From Salticus scenicus (lineage: Eukaryota > Arthropoda > Arachnida > Araneae > Salticidae): 64,000 bases of DNA. This document shows positions 1-12,241 of this stretch, piece by piece. Every line of letters begins with the position of its first letter. Position 1 is the first letter of the stretch. The stretch lies in the NCBI GenBank assembly GCA_963930645.1, contig OZ005662.1:101726436-101790435 (forward strand), written 5' to 3'. The translations under genes and the position numbers were made by a program. Under the pieces are notes generated by a model, which saw nothing but the letters and a program-made list of their open reading frames with translations, did not search any database and was not told the DNA's origin.

Positions 1-810
1 TAATTTACAGCAGCATAAAAAAAAAATAATAATATATATATTTATTTACAAAAAATACGTCTGTTTAATATTACATATGAAAAGTAAATTTTCAATTTCT
101 AAACATAATAATATTAATTTATTTTAAAATTCAGTTTTAAAACATGTTATCTCCAATGAAAGCTTAAGTAACTTGCTCCCTTGAGTCTAATCTCTTTTCC
201 TCGCAGACGTTTTCCTCTAACAAACGTGTAAGATAACCTTATATCTTAGGCAACAAAGTTTTCTCCTAATTGCTCCAAGCAATAAAGATACCGATGAATG
301 CATTTAAACGCAAAAGAGTTTTATGATATTCACGAGAAAATGTCATCATTTTGCGTGTAAAGCTGTGGGAGCATATTCAATTTGCGATACCGGATTAGAA
401 TTTCTAACTTAAAATTAATTTTCGCGCAATTTACTAGATATGTATTTCCGTGGTATCATATTTAAAGAATATATATTCTGATAAATAAGACATGTACGTT
501 ATCTAGAAGGAATATATTTACTGAAAGGAATATTTATGTTTTATTTCAATTACTTCAATAACGATTTTTTTTTTTTTTTTTTTTGTATGTGTGTACATCT
601 ATGAGTTATCATAAAAAAAAAAATAATAATAATCAAAGCAGTCTTTGGGGACTGCCGATAGAAGTGAAAACTAAGTAACTTGTGAATTGTATCGCCGAGC
701 TATTAGATTATTATTTTCGAATTATTTTTGGTTTGTAAAGAAGTGTTTTATATAATTTGGCACAATATTTGTAGCTATCCAAATTAAATGAACTAAGTCT
801 TATATTAGGT
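1..810. other. AT-rich DNA without recognisable genes
   Basis: I see no coding region here on either strand. The stretch holds A/T homopolymers, including a T run near 566-583 and an A run near 612-621. Stop codons are dense in all frames and nothing resembles a known domain. Confidence 0.6.
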
Positions 811-817
811 AAAAATA

Positions 818-1205
818 TTGATTACTTATGAAATTATTTTAATTAGTAATTGAGATACAACATAAAACCGATTCAGAACACCTCAAAACGTGTAAATCAG
901 GTGAAATCACGAATTCCACTTTCGATAATATAAAAGAACTTTAAAATATCTTTCGAAGGATGTATTAAAAGTAATTTAATCATAATTAGAATTTGAAATA
1001 TTGAAATTTAAAAATATTACAGCGCCATCTGGCGGTAGAAATTTCTGTAATCTACTGTTCAATTCCAAATCAACAAAGCTTTCTATTGATGTATTACTTA
1101 TGAAATTATTTTAATTAGTAGCTGAGATACAAAAGAAAACCCATTCAGGAAGCCTCGAAACGTGTAAATCAGCTGAAATCTCGAATTCCACTTCCGATAA
1201 TGTAA
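818..1205. repeat. Pair of about 113-bp direct repeats
   Basis: The segment 818-932 is repeated, with roughly 10-15% differences, at 1,092-1,205. Both begin ACTTATGAAATTATTTTAAT and contain the phrase CGTGTAAATCAG. That phrase also occurs in the Helentron-like elements elsewhere in the window (in reverse orientation near 7,530 and as a variant near 61,320), so this is probably a worn, partly duplicated fragment of that family. The 160 bp between the copies contains GCGCCATCTGGCGG (1,022-1,035), a short near-palindrome. Confidence 0.6.
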
Positions 1206-1240
1206 ATTGGTAAAAAATATGTTTCTTCTCATTTAAAGCC

Positions 1241-1408
1241 TTCGCTGACGATGACGCAAGTTTCATGATTTTTGTTCACCCAAAAGTGCTCAACGCGCCT
1301 AAAGAAGTTTTCACTTCAAACGGAAAACCTTCGCTGACGATGACGCGAGTTTCATGATTTTTGTTCACCCAAAAGTGTTCAACGAGCCTAAAGAATTTTT
1401 CACTTAAA
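1241..1408. repeat. Tandem duplication of an 87-bp unit
   Basis: Two adjacent units start CCTTCGCTGACGATGACGC (about 1,242 and 1,328) and read on through GTTCACCCAAAAGTG to AAAGAA. They differ at only a few bases (for example CAACGCGCC against CAACGAGCC), so the duplication is fairly recent. No coding function is evident; the frame crossing it on the minus strand is low-complexity and ends in a poly-purine run. Confidence 0.75.
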
Positions 1409-2256
1409 AAAAAAAAAGAAGAAGAAAAAATATTTGTTTTCCCAAAAATATACATCTGCATATACTCATAAAAGCACATATATACACATATATGTAGGAT
1501 TATTTTATGAGAATGTATACTTTGTTTTCTAGGGAACGTATTAAATGCAACCAGTCCAAGCGTATGGTTAAATATTTATCGACGCCGGACTTCCGCTACA
1601 AATGATATGAGATGAACAGAAAAGTAGATCTTTTCAAAAACTTTACTTCTGTCTTTCTTTGCTTCCAAATTGCTTCCTACATGAAACAATTGCTTAGTTA
1701 TCTACTTAATTGCTTCCTACATGATACGGATTCACAATAATTCATTTACAGTAACTTCCTTCTATAACTTCATTTAAATTTCCCCCCCATCTATTTACTT
1801 TATTTCTTGTTCCACTCTAAAGCCGATGAACGCAATGACACGAATTACGTTCTTGGTGAAAATCATGGATAACAGAAATCTAATTTAATCTCGTGCTGAA
1901 AATAATAGATAATATATCTAATTCAATGTTTCTTTTCTCATTCCCTTGCTTCCCTTCTCGTTCCGTTACCACAACTATTATATAAGCCTTTCTAAACATT
2001 TCCCAGGAAGAAATGAAAAATATCACAAGAAAAAATGTAAGATTTAATTAAAGAGAAAGATATATGAAAAATTAAAAAAATGAAAGCATACAATACTCAA
2101 TATATCTGCAGGTACATTGTATGCAAAATTAATGTATGCAAAATCAGGTGTATTTCTCTAAATTTGTAAGTATATAGCCAGAAAATTGGAGCTGGCTGAA
2201 AACTACTGTTTCAACCAACAAGGTATATAAAGTAAAGTGATAAATGGTAACCCTGA
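1409..2256. other. AT-rich DNA, nothing recognised
   Basis: No frame shows protein-like composition. A small repeated phrase (TTGCTTCCTACATGA at about 1,670 and 1,709) is the only structure noted. Confidence 0.5.
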
Positions 2257-2803
2257 CATGGTCGAACATGAGTCATGTGACATGAACCATCTATGTGTTG
2301 GTTCCTTTGGTAACAGCTTATTTTCAATAAATTTCTATGAAAACAGTTTGGAGATTGTACTTGGCGAAAGTCGTAACTGCCAATGCTTTTGTTTGCTTAT
2401 GCAGATTTCTTTTTTTTTTTTTTTTCTAAACCATTTTAGTTTTTATTTTAATTCTTTTTTATTTCGTGTAGTTGAAATTTAACCGACAAAATATTTAAAA
2501 ATAGTTGATAAATTATTATTTGTTGTTAAATTTAGCTCTTTTAAAAAATTAATTTTTCTTTATAAATACTTTTAAACTTTGTTGGAAAATAATAATAATA
2601 ATAATAAAGTATTTTATTATTTATTATAATAGGAAATACGTGAAAAATTATTTTAAAAACAATTTATTTCGGTTTTAGGATTGTTGTGTTACCCAATAAT
2701 AATAATAATATGCTGAATTGAAATTTTAATTGCCAAAATAGCGATAAAGGGCCAAACATAGCACTCTATTGGTTCATATCACGTGATTCATGTTGAACCA
2801 AGG
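2257..2803. mobile_element. Inverted-repeat element (MITE-like)
   Basis: The left end (ATGGTCGAACATGAGTCATG, then ACATGAACCAT) is the imperfect reverse complement of the right end (GGTTCATATCACGTGATTCA, then TGTTGAACCAAGG). The arms are about 45-50 bp. The interior is AT-rich with a T run and an ATA/AAT microsatellite (2,590-2,607). No clear target duplication is visible, so the outer borders are approximate. Structure only; the superfamily is not assigned. Confidence 0.55.
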
Positions 2804-2989
2804 AAAGCTAATCCTTTATCTATTGAATCAGCACTCTACTTTATCTATCTCGTTGGTCTCAACACCCAATACGTGTAAACAGGGCGAGACCCACTACACT
2901 GGAAAGCAAGTTATTTAATCCAAGAATTTATAGAAAGGTAAAATAAAACTTCAAAGTTTAATTACTCATATATACACATTACTACATGG

Positions 2990-3860
2990 TAATTTCATGG
3001 AAAATGAAGTGTCGGGGCTGTTTTGTTGGGGCTATTCAATCTAGAGCAGTTTTGTCCGGTGTCTATTTTCTCGGGCTGTTTTGTTTCAGTTATTTCTTCC
3101 TGGGGCTGTTTATTGAAGGCTATTTTGTCCTTGAGCTGCATTTTCTCAGGCTATTAATTCTCGTACTAATTTGTCAAGGCTATTTCTGTACTGATAAGTA
3201 TAAAGGATTTAAGTCCATATTCTTGATTTTTCAGGAGACGAAAAATAAAGTTAAACTAATTAAAAACTAATGAGAAGAATCGATTAAGAAAAAGGTATTA
3301 TGTTGGTTTATACACTTTATACCATTCAGTGATTGTCAATCTTCATTTAATAAAGGGAAAAAATTGAATTAAATATTTTATACCACAGATTAATGCTAAA
3401 TTTCTGACTTGAATCTTTTTTTATCAATGGATTTTCTCAAAGACTAAATGACATGAATTTAAATCCTTTATACCAATCGATAGAAAATTTTTTTCTGAGT
3501 CTGACTATGTACTTAACTCAAAATCGACATTTTTGGACTTAAATCCTTTATACTTATCAGTACAGATTTTCTCCTAGGACTATCTTGTAGGTGATCCTTT
3601 ACTGTAGCTGTTTTGACTTAGGACTATTTTGTTGGGGCTATTTTGGTATTAAGTGTTAGCGTTAAGGTCAATTGACTACACGCGGGTTTTAGGCATAGAT
3701 CGTATGCCCTCTCTTGTGGTGTTTCTAAGGAATTCTAGCCCATATTTACGCGAGTTTCGGAGAAAAGCACGGAAAACTCCGAAGGATTATGTCAGTAAGC
3801 CCGGCTTGACCTGGAATGGGGCTAATTTGTCGGAGCAGGTTTTGTCTGAAGACAAATAAA
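2990..3860. repeat. Degenerate minisatellite of GGGGCTGTTTTGT-type units
   Basis: Phrases such as GGGGCTGTTTTGTTGGGGCT recur at roughly 20-bp spacing from 2,990 to 3,190. They resume at 3,570-3,640 and again near 3,817-3,845. The interruption is the 380-bp inverted-repeat element at 3,186-3,565, which appears to have inserted into the array. The two frames open here (2,986-3,270 and 3,653-3,859, 94 and 68 codons) translate to repetitive or unrecognised peptides and are not called as genes. Confidence 0.5.
3186..3565. mobile_element. 380-bp inverted-repeat element, copy 1
   Basis: It begins CTGTACTGATAAGTATAAAG and ends with the reverse complement (CTTTATACTTATCAGTACAG), giving terminal inverted repeats of about 32 bp that continue into GATTTAAGTCCA. 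The flanking tetranucleotide ATTT occurs on both sides, a possible 4-bp target duplication. A second copy of identical length lies in opposite orientation at 19,527-19,906. No coding capacity; a non-autonomous DNA transposon (MITE) is the simplest reading. Confidence 0.8.
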
Positions 3861-6819
3861 ATAAAATAAAAGTTTGGCTTGTTTATAATATGGAGTGTTT
3901 TTTGTATCTTTTGGTAAATATATAGAGTTTAACCAAAGTATAGAACACTTTTAATCTAGAGCTTTTAAAGTAAAATCTATCTATTAATTACAAATTTTAA
4001 TAACTAAACTTTTTTTAAACACTTTATGCCAACATGTGTTTGACACAGCTAAGAAAATAACAATGAAAATATGAAAAATGCTGTGTGATCTTTTTTTCAA
4101 ACAAAATATGTTTGTATTGTACTCGAAGAAAGTACTGAGATATTATTTAATTTATTAAATCTCTAATTCATGCAGTAACTGCATTTGAAAAATTCCATTA
4201 GCTTCTTTTGCGACAATTTCAGTCAAACAATATGTACTTATTTTAACATGAACTTAAAAAAATTCAGTTAAAATCTTCCTTCTTATGATTTTTACCAATA
4301 TTTAAAATATTTTCTTTTTCTTTTAAAGCAATAATGCAACAATGTACATTTGAGAATATTTAGTTTTCTGAAGTGAAGAAACTATGTATGAAACTGTTTA
4401 ATTACTTGCTGTAATAATATATTTTTATATTTTTGAAAAGTAATGTATTAACTTTGTGAATAGAAATATCTTAATTACTTTTTAAATAGAAAATTTATTA
4501 AATTCTTAAAAAAAAAAAAAAAAAAAAAAGGCAAGTAAAGTGTTTTACAGTTTAATTAAATTTATAGCATGCGTCACCTATTTTCAAAGTCATATTTAAA
4601 TATGATTAAAACATTTAAAAAATAAATTTTTCCAAATAAACATTGCATTAATTTTCAGATTTGTATAGAGTTTTAGTTAAATATTTAATAATATTTGAAA
4701 TCTAGTGACTTTGATACTTTGCGTTATTTATTAAAAAATGGTCTGTAATAGATATTTACTTAAGTAAAAATACAGCTTATCAATGTTCTAATCTCAGTCC
4801 TTTTGAAACATGAAATTCTAAATGTAGTAGATTTCGAACAAATACAAAACTTGCTTTTCTTTTACTGGATATTTAATAACCGTTAAAATTTGCTTATAGT
4901 TTCAGACATTGTTTAATTCAATTTAAATATGTTTGAAGTTTATTCAAATAAACGAAATTTACACAAATACTTGAAAAATAAAATAGAATAAAATTTTTAA
5001 ATATATTAATTTTTGAGTTAGTCCATACATCTGACTAATAAATTGTAGAAAATAAATTTTTCTATCGGTTGCACATGCATAATTAAAATTTATTTAGCAA
5101 AAATACTAACATTTCCTTATTAGTAAAAATGATCATTTGTAAATATTAAAAAAAAAAAAAAGTTGCTTTTACATTCTGATTGTAGAATTTTGTGTAATGT
5201 AGTATATCAAGTTTTATAAAAGAAATATTGCTTTAGTTTTAAAGCTCTGCGTATTATAAACAAAAAAAAAAAAAAAAAAAAAACTTACAGAAAACTCTGT
5301 TTCTATCAGAGTAATTCTCCTTTGAATTGTTATTTATATTTAAAAGAAAGTTCCTAATCATATACTGTAGTTAAAAGTCATTTCAAGTATTATTTTTTAC
5401 TGGGTAATTCGAAATATTATATTTTTTTTTCATTAATTTGTGACTAGTTCCTTTCTAACCTCCGGGACAAACCTTTCTATGCAATATATGTGGTATAACA
5501 TGTTCGTTTGTTCCCTGAAATTTCAACAGGAATCACGAAGTATTTCTTTGGATATTCAGAAAAAACCTCAGATTCTAAATTGTGGTTTCAATTATGTCGG
5601 TGACAGTATATTGAAATTGCTTGGAAGACATTTTTAGTTGAAATGTGAAATTTTAACTTAAAAAAAAATCAAGGTATTTTTGAATTTATTTCATTTATTT
5701 GTATTTGACATGGTTTGACCGTTTCTTATTTCCGGAAATATTGTAAAATTCTTAAAAAAAAAAAAAAAAGACGTATAGTGTTAGATTTACTGTAGAATAT
5801 TGATTATTCAAAGATGTAGATTAAAACTGGTATGTGCATCAGGTTACATAAAACAATTCAAATACATTGCGGTCTAAGATAGGTATATCTTTGAAGTAAA
5901 TATCAACACTTTTTCTGTTGTGATATTAGTAACGAAATTAAGAATGCAATAAAGCAAGTTTTCTATTGGAAATATATCATTAAAATTAAAGATTCTGTTA
6001 CAGAACAATACTTAAATATTCAGATTCATTACAGAATAAAGACAAAATAAATTCAATAGAAGTGCATTTTCAGACTAGTAATAAATTTTTTATGCTTTCC
6101 AAAAAAGTTGAAAAGCATTTATGACTTCGATTTATCTGTCTGTTTTTATGTCCGTCGGTCTTTGTTTGCCTACATTTCTGTAAATAATTTTAGAATTTCT
6201 TAAAATATACATGTATTCGCTTTAGATTCACAATAACATCTCCCCCTTTTGAAAATACTATATATATAACAGTACTGGCGTATGTATAGGGATTCACAAA
6301 ATATTTATAAACATTATGCTCTATAAGAATTATTACTTTTGGAGCTTTTTAAATAGCTATATATGAAATAAAACTTAATGAATTCACCATAATTTATTGA
6401 AATTTACAAGAGCACGTTTCCTATACAAAATACCATAATTAGCATTAATAGCTAATTTTCAGAGCAATGCAAAAATCCTATATAGGTGCATTATATGGTA
6501 TAGATGTAAATTGCGCAAACTTACATTGTAAGTTTCGTTATGAGTTTTTGTTTTACTATATTAAAATTTAAGCTCATTTTATGGTACACCTACGACTAAA
6601 AAAAAATTGCAACTTTTAACAAAACAGTCTTTTTAATAAAAATAAAGTTACAATGGTACTTTTCGTGAGATTTCATCCTTAATAATTTAAAATGTTATCT
6701 AAATTAAAGGGTCCTCAAAATGATAAAATACACTGAAAGTTAAACGCTCTGTAACAGATAAACATAATCGGAAAATATTTCAGAATTTATGCGATTCACA
6801 GAATTTTTCTTTCTTGCTA

Positions 6820-6857
<38 letters not shown>

Positions 6858-7480
6858 TTGCTGTTAAAGTTATAAATTCTTATTATAATTTTCTATTTTA
6901 ACGGATTTTAGAGTTAAATGTAATCGCAGAACACAAATATATAATTCTTCTAATCCTTATCGCACAAAAAAAAACAACATTAAATTTAAAAAAACATCTG
7001 TTTTATATTTAGTTCAACTAAAACACCATCAAACATAGTTTGAAATATATATATATATATATAGAACATGGAAAAAAAAGTATTAAAAAAAATTACATGG
7101 GATTTTTCTTTTCTGAACTTCCTTTCGTGTTGATGAGTTGGTTACAAAACTGATAAAAAGGCAGAAAAAGAAAAAAAAAAAAACTTTTTTCCTTTTGGCA
7201 ATTGGTAATGATGTAAATTTTATCTTCCTGATAAAAGTTTTATTTTCCATTTAAAAAGGAAATAAATAGCTTTTTTTTTTTTTCTTTTTTTTTTCTTTTT
7301 TTTTTTTTTTTTTTTTTTTAACTAGGAAATCATAGTTTAAAATTTTTAATATTAATTATCATTTTAAAAATACTTTACATTTGAATAAAACTGAATATTT
7401 TTTGTAGCTATGTTCTGCTCTTGTTTATTTAGATAACATTACAATATAATATTCATTTTTACTATTACCCTACTACCGAA
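3861..7480. other. Long AT-rich stretch with simple repeats only
   Basis: I see no gene. The region carries A runs (4,510-4,529; 5,147-5,161; 5,263-5,283), a CA/TA microsatellite (about 6,822-6,857), a TA run (7,047-7,062) and a long T-rich run (7,271-7,319). The part 4,980-5,600 is a diverged relative of 20,160-20,720 (shared phrases such as TTATTTAGCAAA and GAGGTATAACATG-like text), so an old dispersed repeat is likely there. Short frames in it do not look like proteins. Confidence 0.5.
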
Positions 7481-8150
7481 GCTGATGGAAGTATTGTATT
7501 CGGTCCAAAAATTCGATATCGAGATTTCACCTGATTTACACATTTTAAGGTCCCCTGAGTCCAAAAACGTGGTTTTTGGCAATTGGCCTGTGTGTGTGTG
7601 TATATATATATGGAATATTCTGGCTATCATATTTCTGAAACTAATAAAGCTATAACTACAAAACTTCCGGATTGAAATAGATCTGGTGTAGAGATGAATT
7701 TTTGAAATTTTGGTGAAAATTGAAAAACCGGAAGTGTGTCAAAAACGGTTTTAACGATTTTCTTCAAATTTGCTATGTAAAGACTCTATTAGATGTCCTT
7801 TCGGATGATATAGTTGGTTAGTTCAGGAAAATTGATAGGCGTCCTGTATAAATAGCTCAATTTCAGGACTCGCAAGCGCGTTCCTTTAAAAATGGCTGTG
7901 CGATTTTTTTTCAAACTCGCCATATTAACTCACTTTTAAATATACTTTTGTATGTAATTACTGTTTTTCGGTGAATAATTGAGTTTTGGTAAAAGTTGGT
8001 CTCTCAAAAGTGGCTCTAACGATTTCCTTGAAAACTGTTATATAAATCCATTCCTTTCTCATGTATTACGTGGTTATTAGAGGAAAATTAACAGTCATCC
8101 TGCTTAGTTAGGTCAGCTTTAGGTTTTAGAAATTGGTGTTTTAAAATATA
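7480..8150 (+). repeat. Diverged fragment related to the Helentron-like family
   Basis: The order of phrases (GTATTGTATTCGG, an AT-rich gap, GATTTACACATTTTAAGG, GTCCCCTGAGTCC, then a TG microsatellite) parallels the left part of the better preserved copy at 23,858-24,949 (GTATTGGATTCGCG, GATCTACACGTTTTGG, GTGTCCTGAACAC, then GTCT repeats). Beyond the microsatellite are repeated phrases (TTAGTTCAGGAAAATTGATAG, then TTAGAGGAAAATTAACAG) suggesting diverged internal monomers. Old and partial. Confidence 0.45.
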
Positions 8151-9056
8151 ACTCTAAATTTTTTTTTCTTATTTTTTTTTTACCTCGCTATATGCAAGCT
8201 TTGTTTTATATGTCTTTTCTCTTACCGGGAAAATTTTAGGTTTCTACTTCTTTAGGTCGTTTTTATATTTTATGATCACATTTTCTCCAAACAATGCATA
8301 TAATACCTGTAATAGTGGGTGATGGAAGGTATGTGGTTGTTTCACACCAGATTTTTCATGTTTTCTTGTAGAAAAAAAAATCTTATTTGCATTAAGTCCT
8401 ATTTTATCATAATTAATATAACTACTTCATGGAGAAAGATTGTTTCTCTGCAATGTCGAACGAATAACATAATTACAAATAATTATATTTATGTAATTTT
8501 CGTCATGTTAGTGACAATTTTTTATTGATCTCAAAATGTTTTTGGTGTCGCAATGCCTGTAAATTTTGAGATAGCAAACATAAAATTCAAAAGAATGACT
8601 TGAATTTTTTTAAAATTGTTTTTAATTTATATGGAAACAGCAGCATAATTTTTGGTGTGTTTGCGTCTCTTGTATATACAGCACACACAAAAGAATTTCT
8701 TACTATTATAGTCTGTGATGGAATTTCTTTGAAGTATATTTTAATATAGTTACATACTGCTTTCATTATAATAAAATTAACGTACATTATTGTAATGCTT
8801 ACAAGTTAATGTGAAACATGTATTTTTTGCATTGAAAGTAGTTATGTCCATTCAGTTTTGTTCAGAACAGGTTAAATTTGTAAAACCGTATCATTAGAAA
8901 TTTATCACGTAGAGGTCTCGTATTTGAATAACTTTGTATACTACACAAACCATTGTCCGTTTTTTTTTTTTTTTTTCTTTTTTAAAGAATGTTTTACATA
9001 GCACCTTCATATGATAAGGATTTAGAAAACTGAGTTTAAATTTTCTGTTAATATTT
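8151..9056. other. AT-rich DNA, nothing recognised
   Basis: The short open frames here (69 and 66 codons) have no domain features. T runs occur at 8,160-8,183 and 8,959-8,983. Confidence 0.5.
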
Positions 9057-9060
9057 TGGC

Positions 9061-9225
9061 CACATCACACGAGATATTTTTGCGCAACATTTTACTAAAC
9101 ACAACACAGCAACGTATGGAGAAGGATTTAAGGTCAGCGGGTAATCAACTGTTTCGACCGTTTTTCGGAAAAGTAAATCATGTTGTGTTTCCTAAAAAGT
9201 TAAGCTAAATCTCTCGTGTAATATG
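9061..9225. mobile_element. 165-bp hairpin element, copy 1
   Basis: The left arm (CACATCACACGAGATATTTT, continuing through ACTAAACACAAC) pairs imperfectly with the right arm (GTTGTGTTTCCTAAAAAG through CTCTCGTGTAATATG), leaving a core with GGTCAGCGGGTAATCA. A second copy in the same orientation lies at 9,961-10,123. Together they bracket the deleted Tc1 element. Structure indicates a small non-autonomous element; superfamily unknown. Confidence 0.7.
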
Positions 9226-9248
9226 AGATTAATGAAAAAAAATATATA

Positions 9249-9804
9249 TACTCTATAACAAAAAAAGTGACGCACCAAGAAGGAGTAATGCAAACTGGAC
9301 ACAAATTGACATACATACAGGTTTTGATGGAATCAAGCACCAATTGATCATTATCGTCGATCCTACGTGCGACTGGTACTTCAGTGGCTTCAAATACCTT
9401 TAATAGGCGGCTCAGTGGGGTTGAACTCAGTCCCCGGATCTCTCTTCCACTGAGGACGTTTGGAGCATCATAAAAAGGGTCCTACAACCGGCTCGGGATT
9501 TTACTAATCTAACGCAACAATTGGACAGAATTTGGCACGATACTTCACAGGAGCACATCTGCCAACTCTATCAATTAATACCAAGCCGGATAACTGCTTA
9601 CATAATGGCCAGAAGTGGACCAACGCGTTACAGACTTGTTTACTTTGTGAGACCTTTTCTCTTGATTAAATCATTCAAATTTTCTGAAGCTGTAATAAAT
9701 TGTTTTTCTCCACATGTACATCACATCTACCATTTTTTGTCCCATTCGGACCACCCATTCCACCCCATTTACCAATTTTTGTTCCCACTTCTTCTTGGTG
9801 CGTC

Positions 9805-9849
<45 letters not shown>

Positions 9850-9854
9850 GAGTG
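9249..9854 (+). mobile_element. Internally deleted Tc1-type DNA transposon
   Basis: The left end (CTCTATAAC, an A run, GTGACGCACCAAGAAGG) is mirrored at the right end (CTTCTTGGTGCGTCG, a long T run, TTATAGAGTG), with TA on both sides. Between them, translated fragments match the C-terminal end of a Tc1-type transposase: a stretch equivalent to LRTFGAS, then QLDRIWHDTSQEHICQLYQL (9,521-9,580). The N-terminal and central catalytic parts are missing. The same family is represented by a longer, nested copy at 51,380-53,061. The T/A runs may have expanded after insertion. Confidence 0.85.
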
Positions 9855-9960
9855 TATATATATATATATATATATTATTTTCAGATTAAGGAAACGTCAA
9901 AACGTATAAATAAAGTGAAATATCAATATCAATTTCGAAAAAGATGATTGTCCATAATGG

Positions 9961-10123
9961 CCATATCACTCGAGAGATTTTCGCGCAACTTTCTACTAAA
10001 CACAACACAGCAGCGTATAGGGAAGCTTCAAGGTCAGCGGGTAATCAGATTTTCTGATCGTCTCTCGGAAAAGTTGACCACGTTGTGCTTAGCAAAATGT
10101 TGAGCGAAATTGCATGTAGTATG
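9961..10123. mobile_element. 165-bp hairpin element, copy 2
   Basis: It matches 9,061-9,225 along its full length with scattered differences (shared core CTAAACACAACACAGCA and GGTCAGCGGGTAATCA). The arms CATATCACTCGAGAGATTTT and AGCGAAATTGCATGTAGTATG form its inverted repeats. It lies 107 bp beyond the right end of the deleted Tc1 element. Confidence 0.7.
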
Positions 10124-10845
10124 CAGCCATAATTCTTGTACTCAGGAATTTCTATTTCCTATTTAATTATGTGAATGGTTAGACCACAATAAATAAACAG
10201 TGATGCGAATTAACTCCAACGCTTCACTACAACTGTTCTAAAATGCTAATGTAAGATTATAATATGAAACGCTAATGTGCAGCCCTCATATTCACTGTTG
10301 GCGTAAGGTTAAATGTAAATTTCAGCTATAGATATTATTATTGCAAGATGCATAATTTTAGAACAGGGTTTTATGTATTTATTTTTATTTTACAAAGGAG
10401 CATATTTTTATAACTATATCATTTCTAATCAAAGTATTTGTATCCATAGGACATTGATTGTAGATAGACGAATATTAGTTATTTAAGAAATATTGTAGCC
10501 TACAGATTTCAAAAGAAATACCATAGGAGGAATTGCAGATTTCCAAATGTTGCAGATACTACCTCCAGCATTACTTGTTAATAATATTCAAGATATGAAC
10601 TGTACACATAATATCAGACTTAAGTATTTTTTAAAGAACATTTCATCTAAGAAAAGTGAATTTTAAATAGAATTTGATTAGATAGATTCATTTTCCCCAG
10701 TTTCATGACTTTCCAATTAGTGAGGAGTAGTAGCGTACGCAATGTATTCACTGTAATGAATGTTGTGTTTTTATTTTAATTTTAATTTTTTTTTCTGTTT
10801 TTTAATGAGTGTTTTTGCACATATATGAAAAAAAAAAGGTGAACT

Positions 10846-10879
<34 letters not shown>

Positions 10880-11264
10880 AATTTTCGCCAAGAACTAAAA
10901 AATGTTAAACTCTGGATTCCTGGGGAACAAATGATTACTAGAATAATATAAATAATACAGATAGAGACTTAACCCTTTGTGCTCGGCCTATTTTCCGTAA
11001 GACACGCCTTTTGGCGTTCCTTTAAAACGTCACACGTATAGTTTCCAACTTACTACCTTTTTGCTACCGAAAAAATGTAATAATTTGTTTTATTCTACTT
11101 CGTCATTAAATAAAATAAATCTTTCTGCTGAAATTTTCTGGTAGCCGAAACGTAGCCTATAGTTACACGCTTTAGAAAAATAACGTTTCATTTGCGGAGG
11201 AACACCTTAAGGCGTGGCTCGATTTTTTAATGTCCCCTCAGAAAGGACATACGTTCGATAAAAG
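10124..11264. other. AT-rich DNA with a TA run and an imperfect inverted repeat
   Basis: A (TA)n run lies at 10,849-10,876. ACACGCCTTTTGGCGTTCCT (11,002-11,021) pairs imperfectly with AGGAACACCTTAAGGCGTGG (11,198-11,217), so the stretch just before the TTAA-flanked MITE may be another small inverted-repeat element. No coding sequence was recognised. Confidence 0.4.
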
Positions 11265-11268
11265 TTAA

Positions 11269-11496
11269 CCCGTTAGTAGTCGCTGTAGACAGCGCCATAT
11301 TTTACAGATTGAGCACTTTTTATTTAACTGTCACCAATAATTTTAAGAAGTGATGTGATCGACGATCCTTCGATTTTATTCGTGTTTTGTGTATATCAAA
11401 TGCTACTTCTAAAACATTTTGGTGGCTATTGAATAAAAAAATCTGGCAACACTGAAGGATGGGCGGCAAATCGACCAACTAGCGACTACTAACGGG
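11269..11496. mobile_element. TTAA-flanked MITE (piggyBac-like)
   Basis: Terminal inverted repeats CCCGTTAGTAGTCGCT (11,269) and AGCGACTACTAACGGG (ending 11,496) are perfect over 16 bp and are flanked on both sides by TTAA (11,265-11,268 and 11,497-11,500). TTAA target duplication with ends starting CCC is the signature of the piggyBac superfamily. The 228-bp interior has no coding capacity, so it would depend on a transposase encoded elsewhere. Confidence 0.8.
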
Positions 11497-11500
11497 TTAA

Positions 11501-12241
11501 AATACACATATTCTAAAATAATTAAATGCAAAAATTTTGTAAGTGTGATCAATCTATTATTTTTCTAAAATTTCAGCGCCGAAAGATTTCTTTATGCACC
11601 CTTATCCTTTGAACCCCCAAACAATGCTTTGTTCTATTGTGCAAGTATAAGTGATTGCAAAATTTGTGATTCAATATATGTTAAACGTTTTAACGATTTT
11701 GAAAATCATTATGTTTATGAATTTCTAAATAATCATAATCCAGTTTATTAATTGTTAAGAAGCAATTAAATTATTAAGATTTGTGATTAATATTTTAAAT
11801 CCTTAATCAACGATAACTGAAAAAATAAATATTTAGTGAAAAGTCTTTTAGCTTATCAATTTATCGTGAATGTCGTACTTAACTCTGAACTTTCCATTAA
11901 TTTAGATAAAAAAATTCTTATAAGCTAATTATTTTTTTAATAAAGCTTTTATGACGTAAACAATTAATATTATGTTAGATTAATATTAATTAGGTTTTTT
12001 TTTCTATATATGATAACATGCTTCGTCATAAATTATTAAGATGACAAATATTTCTATTACAAAATTAATTATTTTGTATCCATAGAGAGCATTGATAATT
12101 TGTTTAAATTAATATTTTAATAATTGATCGTCATAATTTCTTTCTTGTGATTTTAATTACTTAATTAATTTTTTTTATTTAAAAAGAAATAGTTACATGA
12201 TACATATACAAGATGTCAAAATATGTTTTTAATCATATAAT
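11501..12241. other. AT-rich DNA, nothing recognised
   Basis: No protein-like frame, tRNA-like fold or clear repeat was seen. Many short TTAATTA-type words occur. Confidence 0.5.

Noticed and set aside
1022..1035. GCGCCATCTGGCGG as an insulator-protein site
   Set aside because: A single short match without context is weak, and it lies between parts of a worn repeat.
3653..3859. 68-codon frame beginning MLALRSIDYTRVLG
   Set aside because: It is better balanced in composition than its neighbours but overlaps the GGGGCTGTTTTGT minisatellite and matches no domain I know.
9521..9947. Overlapping frames of 69-109 codons ending in poly-Phe
   Set aside because: They run from decayed Tc1 sequence into a T homopolymer; the poly-Phe is the T run.
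10974..11226. A second TTAA-bounded element next to the piggyBac-like MITE
   Set aside because: TTAA flanks both sides, but the tips (CCCTTTGTGC and ..CGATTTT) are not inverted repeats of each other, and TTAA is frequent by chance here.
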